A DNA stretch of 64,000 nucleotides, taken from Erythrobasidium yunnanense (taxonomy: Eukaryota > Basidiomycota > Cystobasidiomycetes > Erythrobasidiales > Erythrobasidiaceae). The stretch's first letter is position 1. Each line of letters starts with the position of its first letter. The DNA lies in contig BCJC01000006.1 in NCBI GenBank assembly GCA_001600175.1, positions 1,863,973-1,927,972 on the forward strand. The letters are read 5' to 3'. Below the pieces are notes generated by a model that made no database searches, was not told the DNA's origin, and saw nothing but the letters and a program-made list of their open reading frames with translations. Positions 36,736-49,217 of the stretch are shown piece after piece. A program made the position numbers and the translations under genes.

Positions 36736-38101
36736 CTCGATTGAAACAGGTTGATACTTTGAATCAATGAGAGTGGAAAACAAAGCAAACAAGCAAGCAG
36801 AGCTGTCGCGCTCGCACGCTTGTCTGCCTAGCCTGTCTATTGCGGGTCCAGTCTTGGCTAGGAATTCCTCGATGTTTGCAGCCAGACCAGGTTGGGAATG
36901 CTTTGATGGATGCGATCCAAGTGTTGAATGAGCGTGGAAATGTGACGAAGGTCTCGAATGAATGTGCTGGCGGTCCAGAAATGAGCTGAGCTGAAAAAGC
37001 AACGAGCTCTTCACGCGACACGCGAGGTGGTGTTGAGTCCAGCAGTAGTGGTTCAGGTAGTTGTCAGAAGATAGCGACCATGTCAATAGTGGTAGAATAA
37101 CAGACACAAGCTGCTACGTGTCAGGGATTACTGCTGCGTCCATCATGCCGCATGCCTTCGAGCTATTGAAAGCTGAAAGACTCAAGTTGCCGGGTAATCA
37201 GGTACTGGCATGCAATGCCGAAACTGTTCTCGCTAGCACGATTGTTGATAGTACCTGTCACTCGGTAGTAGAAGTTCAGCATTAGGTCTCGCGGTACGCG
37301 CTCTTTCAGAAGCTTTGTTTGGTGTGTTTTGTCCGCGCATGTTGAACATTGAGCGTTAATGTCATATGTGTGTGTTTCCAGTGCTGCCGGGTAACCGAAG
37401 CAGTCTTCACACTGGGTGTCGGTATTATGAAGGCATCAGCGGAGACGGTCAGACAGGACGTTGACAGATCAAAGAGGGCTGTCGACAGAATCAGTATAGA
37501 CGATAAGAATGAAAGCTCAGCGCCGGCTTGTGACATCGGTGGTACTGGCTTTGGCTAGTTTGGGGGAATAGAGAGGGAAGCTAACATTACAATACAATTG
37601 GTAGACTAGACTAAACACGATGACGAACGAGAGATGTGGTAGAAGGAGGGAGAAGAGGAAAGAATGTAAGAGTGTCCAGGCAGCAGGTCAAGGGCTTCAT
37701 TATGGCATCGTAAAAAACTGACTTAGCATGAGAAAATAGAAGCACCCGCCCTTTCCCTCTGTTAAAGCCCCAACATCTGCCACCTGCACTCTAAACCCCT
37801 CTCCACAGCATAAGTCCCCATAGACAACCTTCGTAACCAAAAGACGCTTCCAAGGAGAGGAAGATAAAGAGATAGACAAGTTTTCGTTTCTTTGCATGAT
37901 TGAAGAGCGGTACTATCGAGTAGGCCAACGTCGCACGATGAGGAGGTTTGGTATATGCGATAAAGTGAGGGAAAGGGGGGAAAGGGAAAGAAAGAATGAG
38001 GTTGTCCATTTCCAGGTGAGCCGAAGGGAAGATGCAATTTCCCATAACGTCCCGTTATAAGAGTATCTCCGTAGCGTTTTCGTACACATATCGCTCCTCA
38101 T
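36736..38101. other. Intergenic between the Ser-rich gene and GLC7
   Basis: About 1.37 kb holding the promoter of the Ser-rich gene and the 3' region of GLC7, both minus strand. Short overlapping frames only; nothing recognised. Confidence 0.45.
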
Positions 38102-39637
<1,536 letters not shown>

Positions 39638-40850
39638 GTTTCTAGATATGCCGCTTCTTCTGTAGGCTACTTTGCACTATCTTCTGCAGTCCTGCTGCTC
39701 TTTTGCTGCTCGTTGTCGGCGGTCCTTTCGCTGGCAGCACCGCAGGCAGGTCGCTCGCTCGAAAGTCTCGCTGGCGACTGAATGAAGCGCGATAGCTTGA
39801 TGAGATATTTGATGTGACTACTTCGTACGTTTGGCGTCTGTCGTTTCGTATCGTCTGCGATAAAACAAGGCGTGGAATGCGCGGGCCAAGGGTCAGCCTT
39901 GCGCCCTTCGAGCGGTGAGGCAGGACCTGCTACACGACCACGAAGCCGACACTACAACAGCTCTTGTTTGCTGCTGCTTCGTGCTCGTTCTCGCTGTTCG
40001 TTTCGTCGCTGTTTTTGCTCACGCCAATTCACCTTTTCTCGAGATTCGCTGACTTTTCCCGCTAACTTCTAGCTGAGATGACTGATTTCTCGCTCTTCCC
40101 TCGTCGTTTCAGCAGGCCGTCGAAAAGAACTGCAAGCTTTTCAGCGCGGAAGTGTCGAGTTTAAAGGGAGCGAAGAAGCCTTGTTGGACCAAGGATCCCG
40201 AATCATAAACAACGCAATATTCGAAGCAAGACTTTGCGTAACGCTTATATATGCCTATTACTCCCTGCCAATCAATCTGTCACTCTATAATCTGGTTCTG
40301 AGGCTTTCCTGGGGGCTCAGCTGACCTTCCGTAATGCCAGACCGTGCCAGATCTACCTCCCTCAAAACGTTCTGAGGACATAACGAAGTCTCAGCAGACC
40401 TCTCCGTGACCACCGGTTCAGAATGTAAAGCGTAAGGGCGGACACGCTTGCCGAAAGGCCTTTCGCGGTTATCAGAACTATGATCAATCTCTGGGGTCAT
40501 ACTCTTTGAATCTGGAAATGCGAAGTCCGTAAGACATCTTGCCGTACAACCTTTGACTTCGCTTCGGGTGTCTAAGTTCCTTCTCTGTCCCGCAGACAAC
40601 AGGATAATAGGCGATATCGTCATTATACAAGCATATGGCGCCAACTATCTGTCATTATCACGACTGCCAGCAGCTTGTTGCCATATGAAGGGCTCAATGA
40701 CCCTTGAAGTGGCCTTTCCTTCAAGTATCGCCTTTGTCGACGCCTCAGCGGATTTTGCAAGAGTCAGACTCGACAGACCGTCAAGCGAAGCAGAGACTCT
40801 CCAGACGACCCAGAGAAGCCTACTTCCAGTCCAAGAGGAAATCATACAGG
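39638..40850. other. Divergent promoter region, GLC7 and PPxY protein 1
   Basis: About 1.2 kb between divergently read genes. A TATATAT stretch lies at about 40245-40252. A 119-codon minus-strand frame at 40285-40644 has no recognisable family. The plus-strand frame that leads into PPxY protein 1 stays open upstream of its first ATG, but without another ATG. Confidence 0.45.
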
Positions 40851-41474
40851 ATGTCAATTCAGAAACTCCAATCAGCCAGTGGGTCTATGCGCAATGCGGC
40901 CGGAGGTGCAGGCCCTACAACGCTCAGGTCGTGCCGTCCAAGCAGTCAATCGCAATCTGTAGCGCCCAGAGATCCAGAGAAGTCCGCGGCCTATACCTCC
41001 AGGGCGTCTAGCATCCCTTCACATGCTGCGGGTCCTCAGTCGGCCCCGACCAAGGCAGGTACAACTAGACAACCTTCGTACAGCAAAGAAGTCACATCAT
41101 CTCCGCCTACATACGATGAAGTCCTGCAAGCGAAACGCAATGAAACGCCAAATTGGGCACAAGGTCAAGCATCGGGTCTGGGCGGCCGAATGACCGCTGG
41201 CCTTGTGTCTGAGAAATCAGTCAACTCCCAAAAAAGCCCAGAAGCTCGTAGTAACGCAGGCAACATTGCACTTCCAAGCGCAACGAACTCAAGACGTCCG
41301 ACTCGAAGACCGCCACTCTGGCGATCAGGCAGCAGCTCGAGCTCATGCGGATCAGTCTTGGGTATAGGCATCACTGAGATGGTCGAAGACGCGCTAGATC
41401 TGGTAGAGGAGGCTCATACTTCTACACAACGCTATCGAAGACGTCAAAATCCCGATCCTTGCGCTATGATGTAA
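40851..41474 (+). CDS. Small PPxY protein 1 with C-terminal CaaX box
   Basis: A 207-residue protein, not recognised by family. It is Ser/Pro-rich and likely disordered, starting MSIQKLQSASGSM at the first ATG in the frame. It has a PPxY motif in SSPPTYDEVLQAKR (residues 85-88), the ligand type for WW domains of NEDD4/Rsp5 ubiquitin ligases. Near the end is a basic stretch YRRRQ, and the last four residues are CAMM, a CaaX box with Met, which favours farnesylation. By inference it may be a lipid-anchored adaptor that brings a WW-domain ligase to membranes. The following gene is similar in size, composition and motif position. Confidence 0.68.
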   Translation: MSIQKLQSASGSMRNAAGGAGPTTLRSCRPSSQSQSVAPRDPEKSAAYTSRASSIPSHAAGPQSAPTKAGTTRQPSYSKEVTSSPPTYDEVLQAKRNETPNWAQGQASGLGGRMTAGLVSEKSVNSQKSPEARSNAGNIALPSATNSRRPTRRPPLWRSGSSSSSCGSVLGIGITEMVEDALDLVEEAHTSTQRYRRRQNPDPCAMM

Positions 41475-41941
41475 TGCATGCGGCGTTGTGCTTGCCTGAA
41501 TGGCCGTTCCCTGGCTATGTCCGACCTCGACCACCGCACTCTCTAAGACGGCCGGCTAACGACGGCAGCTGATCTGTCACTAAGCGGGCAGATGTCACAA
41601 TCCTCTGCGAAGTCCTCTATAAGCCGCATATCTACAGCTGTAGCATACTGTACTAGCGGCTGGTCATCACAGGGCTTCTATATTATGGGGGGCTAAAGCA
41701 CCAGGCAAACCCGCAGGGAAATGTGAGCCTGCGTTGCTCACTTTTGAGCTACAAGGGACGACAAAAGTCACGAAAGGGCCTTTTTCTAATCTACCTTTCG
41801 ACCTGATCAGCATGCAAGGGCCTTGCTGTTTAAAGGGTAAGTTCTACAAAGGTCGCCTTGCTGGAACGCTGAGGTACCTCCCACGCGCTACTGGGCTCTC
41901 CTCCGCTTTCACCAACAGAACGACAAGTCAATTGATCACAC
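41475..41941. other. Intergenic between the two PPxY genes
   Basis: A TATAAG element lies at 41618-41623, about 320 bp before the next ATG; its role is only a guess. No gene is seen. Confidence 0.45.
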
Positions 41942-42517
41942 ATGCCAACCCAGACACCGAACACAAAAGCTGGATCTCAACAAGGCAAGAGACATGAGCA
42001 AGCTACCGGAGGCCAGCCGCAGCGTCGAAGATCGTCACAAGATCTGAAGAAGTCAGCTGGTAAAGACTCGAGATCAAGCAGTGTCGTAAGTAACTCGCAC
42101 GCCAGGTCTGGCAGCGTTTCTACATCGGCTAGCGAAGAAGATGATATGCTGGAGAAGTCCAAGACATACAGCTCGAGGATCTCGCTGCGGACACCGGTAC
42201 CTGAATTGCCTCCACCCTCTTACGAACAAGTACTTAAACAAGATAAGGTTAGGCGACTACAGCAGACACGAGCAACTCCTCGACCATCTCAAGCATCCAC
42301 CTCTGCAGTGAGGGTTCCAAGAATGGGCAGACCAGACGGCATGACTCACCTTGGAGATGGGTCGTGGGCGCGAGTAGTGTACGTTCCGGTCTTCACCACA
42401 AGGGACATGAATAACGGCTACGGCACACATCGCACCCAAAGGCGTGCGAGTACATATCGCAACCCAAGGCGTGCGAGTACATCGTCGAGAGCCGACTCAT
42501 GCGCATCAGGATGTTGA
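41942..42517 (+). CDS. Small PPxY protein 2, likely paralogue of protein 1
   Basis: A 191-residue Ser/Arg-rich protein without a recognised family, starting MPTQTPNTKAGSQQ. PPxY lies in LPPPSYEQVLKQDK (residues 91-94), almost the same position and flank as in the preceding gene (PPTYDEVLQAKR). A short ordered-looking part follows, GDGSWARVVYVPVF. The C-terminus holds two copies of a 9-residue repeat around RRAST, a good protein kinase A consensus, and ends DSCASGC, which is Cys-rich but not a CaaX box. I infer an ancient tandem duplication with loss or gain of prenylation. A WW-domain ligase partner is likely but unproven. Confidence 0.62.
   Translation: MPTQTPNTKAGSQQGKRHEQATGGQPQRRRSSQDLKKSAGKDSRSSSVVSNSHARSGSVSTSASEEDDMLEKSKTYSSRISLRTPVPELPPPSYEQVLKQDKVRRLQQTRATPRPSQASTSAVRVPRMGRPDGMTHLGDGSWARVVYVPVFTTRDMNNGYGTHRTQRRASTYRNPRRASTSSRADSCASGC
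42429..42482 (+). repeat. Two tandem 27-bp units inside PPxY protein 2
   Basis: Two units of exactly 27 bp, nearly identical, encode two 9-residue copies carrying RRAST. The unit length keeps the frame, so copy number could vary without breaking the gene. Confidence 0.85.
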
Positions 42518-42849
42518 TGACGACAATAAGTAGCAGCCCCAAAGGAAGTGCCACTGACTAGGCACCTGGAATGTTATGGAGTGCTTTAGCGATTGTCAGC
42601 GATACTGATGATGATGTACCTGTACCGGCCTGCCCCTGGACTCGTGACTCTAAAGGCAGCACTGATTGTGCCTTTGCTTTCCTGCCTGCTTTGCCCTGCT
42701 AGATACGCTCCCTTGCCTCTGCTTCCAATATCGCCTGACAAGCTGCAGTGATGGAGGAACTAGCTAAGCAGACGAGTATCCTACGCTACGCTCTATTATA
42801 AGGAATGATACAGGAAGCCACGTCTTACGTGTTACAACATGTTGCGGGG
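42518..42849. other. Convergent 3' region, no gene seen
   Basis: It lies between PPxY protein 2 (plus) and the membrane protein gene (minus). No feature recognised. Confidence 0.5.
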
Positions 42850-44316
42850 TTTATTTATTGAGGGTCTCGTAGAGCTGCAAATAGGATCCGAGCAAGAAAG
42901 CCCAGGAGCCCCAGTATGCTGTGGGGAAAAAATTGGTGTCTCAGCAATGGTACGCGGTATGCATTCAATTGCACTTACTAGATAAGGCGGTACCTATTCA
43001 TTCCATTTGCTAAGAATTAAAAGACTCGGGGAAATTATGCGGATGAGAAGTTTTCACTTACCCCAGTACTGCGACTTATTGCTACCGCCCGTCTCTCTGA
43101 GCACCCCAAATATGCCACAGAACCAGAATCCCCATCCACCTATGAAATTCCAGAATCCGATGTGCCAGCCCAGTGTAAAAGGGGCAGGCAACCACCATTT
43201 CTTCTGACATTCTATGCAAAACATCGCCCCGCTTATCACGAAGCAGGGTGCACCGATGATTTGTGGAACCCAGTAGAAGACCTCCCATAGAGCTATACTG
43301 CGCCCGGGTATGCCAGATGCATCGGAAGCACCGCTCAGGGGTAGTATACCTGGGAGACCGCAGAGTGTCGAGATCCAGCTGCAAAAAAAACCCCCGATGC
43401 CACGTATATAAGCTGTTCTTTGCTTGCTTGTCAGGGAAAAAGGCAAGCTGCTTACAAGATACTGGCGCCAAAGAGCTGAATAGCATTGGCGACGAATCCA
43501 ATACTGTACCAGTCACTTCCCCACCATCTCCATTCTGGCAGATCACCGCTATCCTCGCTTTTGCCAGGCGCATGCAAACCAGCTGCAGCACGATGTTTTC
43601 CGAAATGATTCCTTGATCTGCCAAGAGAACCAGAAGAGGTGTCTCGCTTGCGTACGAGTGTATGCGCTTCTTCATCTACTGTGTAGCCAAAATCGGTGTC
43701 CCTGCTTGGGTTGAGACTTTCCACGAAACCTGTACAATATGATATGATAGTTCCAGTTCAGTCATTGGCATACAGCTTATGCGTATGTGAAACCGTACTC
43801 AGGTATGCTCCGACAATAAACCATGATCCACCCAAGAATGCAATTGCCGATTCTGCATTGAGGATGGACTCCGCTTCGTCGTAGAAGAAGTTGAAGTCCA
43901 TGACACCGTTCACGCACCTGTATATCAATGCGTCATAGAATTGGCACGTCTTTCAGCTTCGATACACCCAACCATTCATTCTTGTAATTTAAGGCTTACC
44001 ACCAGACAGAGCCGACAAGGAAGAGCATTGCAACATGCCAACTGATATCTTGGACGTCAAATCCAATCAGTCTAGGGAACTTGAACTTCTTCTTATTCCA
44101 TTTCGCATTGTTCGCAGTTTTGGCTTTCGGGAAACGACCTTTACGATGTTTGCGGGAATGCCACTCCAGAGTGACATCGTGCTGTGGATCATAGAATTCT
44201 ACGTGTGTAGGGTTCTTGAAGCCCCCGACGTAGTGCGAGGCTCTGTGCTCCCAGTGAGATGGATGTGCGTGAGGGAAGGCAGTACTACTACTGGGTGAGA
44301 TCTTGCAATTGGACAT
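42850..44316 (-). CDS. Conserved fungal six-helix membrane protein, function unknown
   Basis: Minus strand, start MSNCKISPSSSTAFPHA at 44316, with five exons, ending LGSYLQLYETLNK. After a basic cytosolic N-terminus, about six hydrophobic helices are visible: WHVAMLFLVGSVWW, AIAFLGGSWFIVGAYLSF, IGFVANAIQLFGASIFWIST, VFYWVPQIIGAPCFVISGAM, GWHIGFWNFIGGWGFWFCGI and YWGSWAFLLGSYLQLY. The motif KKWWLPAPFTLGWHIGFWN recurs in uncharacterised membrane proteins of other fungi, as far as I recall. No transport or catalytic motif is seen. The second and third junctions (LVGSVWW|C and AYLS|F) and the last junction (SQYW|AYWG) are set by frame and helix continuity. Confidence 0.8.
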
Positions 44317-44654
44317 GCTTCAGTGAGTCCCAGTCGGTATTATAGCAACAGATCAACTGCCTTGAGGGCTTCAACCCCTAACCCCTAACAGACATAGATG
44401 GCCTAAGTATAGTCGTGACGTTGATGGTGGTTGCAGTTCGTTCACGACCTAGTTGCCAATTCTTTGATGGGATCCAGTGAAGTGGATCACCCTACGTATA
44501 CGCGTGTGACTCGATAATACTCAATCGGGCAGGGTACCACGGATTGCGCCTGTTTGCTTTATCCCCTCCCCTACCCAAGCTTGTCCTTCAGTTCGCACAA
44601 AGACGCTGTCTAGCTTTGCACTACTACCGCGCTTGAGCTTGAGGAGCTGCAGTG
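44317..44654. other. Divergent promoter region
   Basis: It lies between the membrane protein gene and the secreted glycoprotein gene. It contains two CCCCTAA units at 44373-44389 and nothing else recognised. Confidence 0.5.
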
Positions 44655-46736
44655 ATGGCGCTTGGCCGTCAAGGCAGCCTGAGAGGCTCCAGGCAGTCCA
44701 CCGCCAAGCCGCTTCTCACCTGGTCTACCTCGCTGCTTCTGGCCGCTTGTTTCGCTGGACATGTTCATGCACTACCAAATGAGCCAGCTCCGGTCACTGC
44801 TATCGGCGAAGCTGCCTTCTTCTCATGCAACATCACCGCATACGTTCGAGCCCCGGACCTTCAGACAGGACTCAGAGCATACGGAGAAGCCCGCCTCGTA
44901 GCTGAGGGTCCATCTTGCGAAGAGATCACGAGCTGGGATGTCGTTCTCAGCATGCGAGAGCGGTCTGTTGCTCGCCTGCCCAAGTCGGACGAAGACCTTC
45001 CGAAAGCACCGGTCTACAACCAAACGCTTCAAGACGAATACTACAATAACAGATCTTCGGCTGCTGACGATCCATGGCGCAATATACTCTCGTTTGGACA
45101 CGATGTCTGGGATGGATATAGGGATACGAGCCCTTTCGACAGGGAGACTCGCGAATACAGTAAGCTGTATAATTGAGATCAGAATGAACGATACTACCTG
45201 CTGAATGATCCTTGTCCGTCCGGCCAGACAACCTGATGAACAACGCATCAATGTGGGACGTCCACAGTGCCGAAAGAGTCGTCTTCGAAAGTAGCGCTAG
45301 GATGTGGACTGCAGACTCAGATTCAGCTGGTATTCCTGCTAAAACGGTCAAAAAGTTCGGTATCGCTGTACCGGATTGCATCGTAAGTACAGCGTTTTCT
45401 GCCGAGCATCCAAAGACCGCTGGCTGATAACGGCAGGATTCAACTAGTTCCCGCCAAGTACTCACGAACTACACGTAGACAGTAGACAAGCTCTCGAGGC
45501 TGTCGTCGTCGAGACTCAACTTCTATATTCTTTCCGTTTGGGTCTCCGCAACTCCTCGACCATAGAGATTCCAGCTGGTAAGACTGTTTTCGGGTCTCAA
45601 ACCCCTCCTGTCCTCGAAGAGGCAGGAACAGAAGCATCCATCCATGCGAAAATTCAGTTGGTTCGTGAAGACCTCCGACGGTGGGAGATAGATGCTTTCA
45701 ACCAGGGTGCCGCCTCCGCAAAGGCAAGCGCTCAAGCAGATTCACCACCATCGTACGAGCTCGAGATTGAAGCACCAGCTTTCCTCCTGCAAGGGCGAAA
45801 TACCAGTCTCAGAGTATCAATCAAGACACTGAATCAGAGCGACAACATCATGCCTTCGAAGCTTGCAATATCAGTACATACTTTGCATTCTTTTCCATGG
45901 GCGGCCAGCTTCAGCTCCTCGGAGGAAGAAAAGGAACGTGTGTTGTGGCTAGGATCTGATGGAGGACCGCTGGAAAGGCACCTGAGCTTGCAGCAGCACA
46001 AGGCAAGAACTTTCACAGAAGATGATTTCGACGAAGAGAGAGGGTTCTCTCGAGACTTTCATCACTTTCTCTCATACGGACAGCCGCCTTCGGCTGCTCA
46101 CAACATAGACGGCTACAACGATCCAGCCCACCGATACGAGCTTCAAGTTAATGTGTGAGTTTGTTACACCTCTTCAAAGCCTCCTAGTCGCTGAGCAGGT
46201 CGAATATTGACAGGCCTGACGATATATTGCCGACACATCAGACGACTTTCGTCAACTTCGTAAGCTTCCTGTCCTTCGATCTTTACGCTCTCAACATCAC
46301 TTCTGGAAAGTCTGCGGAAGAAGATGAGGAAGCATTATGGACCAGTCACGCTGTGCGCAGCTCCAAGAGATACGCCCGCTTCTCTGGACGTCTAGAGCTC
46401 CCGGTATATACGAGTAACAGGGGTTCACAAGGTACTGCAACTGCCAGGCCATCTTATCTAGACAAAGAATGCCTTGCGCCAATGCTACTCGAACAACCCG
46501 CCTCATTTGGCGACGATATCACGTTCACACCAGTCTCCCTCGCGAAGCAGAACGAATCAGCCGCCGACCGTCTTCTGAGCCGTAAGTACGTGATCCAGTG
46601 CGAAGACAGATCATATCGTTGCGGGAGCAGGTACGAGATGGTGGGCGATGTATGGGCAATGAAGCAGTATCGCGAGGCAGTTAGGGAGAAGACGAAGCAG
46701 CGGGAGCGTAAGCAGCTAGTGCTGCAAGGTCCCTAG
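44655..46736 (+). CDS. Secreted or luminal glycoprotein, arrestin-fold-like, function unknown
   Basis: The start is MALGRQGSLRGSR, followed by a hydrophobic signal or anchor segment LLTWSTSLLLAACFAG and many N-x-S/T sites (CNIT, YNQT, NNRS, RNSS, RNTS), so it probably enters the secretory pathway. Four exons join: EYNNLMNNASMWDVHSAE after the first intron, PDCIFPPSTHELHVDSRQ after the second, PDDILPTHQTTFVNFVSF after the third. Beta-rich stretches (YELEIEAPAFLLQG, SLRVSIKTLNQ) recall arrestin-like sandwich domains, but this is weak. The C-terminus is basic, ending KQLVLQGP. I do not recognise a family with certainty and no catalytic motif is visible. Confidence 0.72.
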
Positions 46737-46886
46737 GTGGCGTCTCGGCAGGAGTGGTGTCTACGGTTTTCGAAGCGAAGTTACGTGGTATCTCAGAAAT
46801 TAGTCCCCAGGAAGGATCTCCTCATTAGCGAGGTGGCTTGTAAATGTAGTCTGTCGCTCAGGGTCCCACAGATTCGCTTTCTCTAC

Positions 46887-48412
46887 TTAATCATCGTCAA
46901 TATCCATATCGGCACTGTTATTTCTACCTTTTGCCCTTCTCTTCAGGTTCTCTCTACCTTCCTTCTCCTTCACTTTGCTAATAAGCTTATCTTCAGAATC
47001 TGATCTACCACTCAGGAGAGGAGAAGTACTATCCGTATCTGTAGTAGGCGGACTCGATGCGCCACCTAGTTTCGCTGCAGCCAGTGTGGGAGAGGGAAGA
47101 GAATCGATAGAATCATTGCCGACTTCTCTCTCAATTGCGGTTGAGGATGTGCGGAGCGAAGATGGTTGGCCTGGAGCAGATGCAGCCGTATCTGTCGATC
47201 CAGTCATTCGCTCCCTTCGAGACGGGTTGAAAAAGCCGCATCGTGGACATGTAAATCCTACGAAGCGTGTCTATGAGTTTTGGTCCATTCAGGCGCGGAA
47301 AGAGAAGCTTACGTATATCCATCACTTCATCTTTCAGGACTAGACCGTTGTGGGCATAACATCTTTGGCATATGAGAGCATACTTAGATGCAGGAGATGC
47401 TTCGTTGTCGCCTAGTAAAGCATTGGCAGCTGCATCTGCTAGTCTGTCGAAGAAGTTCTTGGGCTGAGGAGGTCCGGCTAGCCGATATTTGTAGCACAGC
47501 TTAGCCTCGAGCCTTTTGTCAGACAGAAGACAGGAGACTTACGTGACGCCATGCCCTGAGGGTATACTTGCATATTTAGACCTTGCGGAGGTACACCTCT
47601 CTGAGGTGTCCCAGGTAGAGCTGCTCCCTTTCCTTGCTGCTGCGACATTGCCGAGTTTCTCTGTGCGGCCATGATAGCTTGCTGAGCCGGTGTAAGCTGC
47701 ATCTGTTGCCCATTTTTTCCCGCAGGCGTCGAGAACGCCGATCCAGGTCTGCTCTTTCCTCCCGGCGTGCTCATACCGCCCTGCTTAATAGGTACTTGTA
47801 CGATCTGCCCATGTCTCTCCAGCATCTGCGTAATCTTGTCATAGTTTGACAGTTTCTTGAGCTTGTCAATCTGGTCTTTCTGGCGTTTGCGCAGGGATGT
47901 GAGCTCCTTGTTCTCGCTCGCTTGTTTCCGCTGATACCATGCTCGTACGATGCGACGTGTAAAGAAGATGCTGCGAACGGGAAACGGGGATGACGCTTTC
48001 AGTCTTCGAGGAACACGTCAGGAGACTTGGCTTATGCGCACACGATGGGGACAGCGCCAATAGGAAGTGTCTTGACAGCTTGTTCCAGTATTCCTTGTTC
48101 TTGCTCGTCATACCCAGCTGAGCCATTCAAGGCATTCGTCGCATAATCCAGGATCCCAAAGTACCACAGTGCGATATAGGCGAGCCATGCGATGGAGGAA
48201 TAAGTAGTGATGAGGACTACTCCACGCGACTCTCGATGTTTAATGAAGGCTAGCTTCTCTTCTCGCTGGCGAATGGCCTCTTCCAGCTCGTTCAGAATCG
48301 TCTCAAAGTCATCGTTCTCCCGCTAAACCGAGGTTACAATCAACTTCAATGCTTTCGAATATGATGCTGGATGTCTGCTTACCCGCCGTCTGAACGACGA
48401 AAACCAGGCCAT
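46887..48412 (-). CDS. LNP1: Lunapark homologue (ER three-way junction protein)
   Basis: Lunapark stabilises three-way junctions of the tubular endoplasmic reticulum. The start is MAWFSSFRRR at 48412; an intron leads to ENDDFETILNELEEAIRQRE, then two close membrane helices (VLITTYSSIAWLAYIALWYF and TLPIGAVPIVIFFTRRIV), a coiled coil (KELTSLRKRQKDQIDKLKKL), and the lunapark zinc ribbon: YALICQRCYAHNGLVLKDE, an intron, then FTCPRCGFFNPSR. Four cysteines (C-x2-C ... C-x2-C) are intact. The C-terminal tail is acidic and Ser-rich, ending MDIDDD. Five exons. The zinc ribbon and helices together make the identity secure. Confidence 0.93.
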
Positions 48413-49217
48413 CGCGTCGTCAATAAACAGAAGAGACGGCACAAACGTCAGGCCGGATACATCTACCAAGGCCGAGGATCTCAGCAAGAACATAATAAAC
48501 TCCATCCTCTCTACGTCGTCCACCTTTTCGCATTGAGACTAAATCAAATGCTGCTATATAATCTGACCTTGAAGCAGTATCCTCTGAGACCTTCCTACAT
48601 CTCATATGCGAGCTGTTCAGGAGCATTTGTCCCTCTTCTACGCTTCTGCTGCTGTGCTCAGTATGGGAGGCGTTTCCTTCAATGTCCGAATCTATTTAGA
48701 CCAAGATCTTCGAGCTGATGGCCCGCGAGAAAGTGCATAGTGGGATTCTTCTGTCGATGGGCGTTACGTGCTCTCCAGGCAGACTGCAAGCATCTCATCA
48801 TGCCAATGCGCTGCAGTTCCAGCCCTCTTTCCCAGTCATATCCCGCAGCGATAGTCAGATCTGCCCCGTACGATGCACCACGATCTGTATTGCAGCATGA
48901 CTAATAAGAGAATTGTCTGATGTAGATACAAGAACTGCCTGGCCGAAAGTAAACGAGGCCAATACACCCGAAGTTCAGAGAAAAAAGGCGCGACAGGGAA
49001 GCTTAACAACATTCTCTATAAGATGATGATGAGGTGGAAGAGTAAGATGTGAAGATGAAGCTGATGTGTGTAGAGTGTGCGAAAGAGACGAGCAAGCTAT
49101 GCTAAGGACGATGGCAGGATGGAAGAACGACCGAGGGTTGGGAGTGAAGTGGATGCACGGGGGCTTGATACTACCATGGAGGACACTTGGGAGAAAGGAA
49201 CGAAGAGGTGTGTCTGC
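48413..49217. other. Intergenic between GH16 and LNP1
   Basis: About 800 bp with the LNP1 promoter and the GH16 3' end. Short frames on both strands (up to 115 codons) mostly overlap the first LNP1 exon or match nothing. Confidence 0.45.

Noticed and set aside
36736-37107. Upstream extension of the Ser-rich gene to an ATG at 37107
   Set aside because: The added residues differ in composition and look like translated leader; the ATG at 36735 begins the conserved-looking SIEDLLSARSKA part. Kept only as an alternative.
40704-40850. Extension of PPxY protein 1 upstream of 40851
   Set aside because: The open frame continues, but contains no ATG before 40851; only a TTG could start it, which is not expected in a fungal nuclear gene.
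44373-44389. Telomere-like CCCCTAA repeats
   Set aside because: Only two units, inside a normal promoter region with genes on both sides; chance is the simplest explanation.
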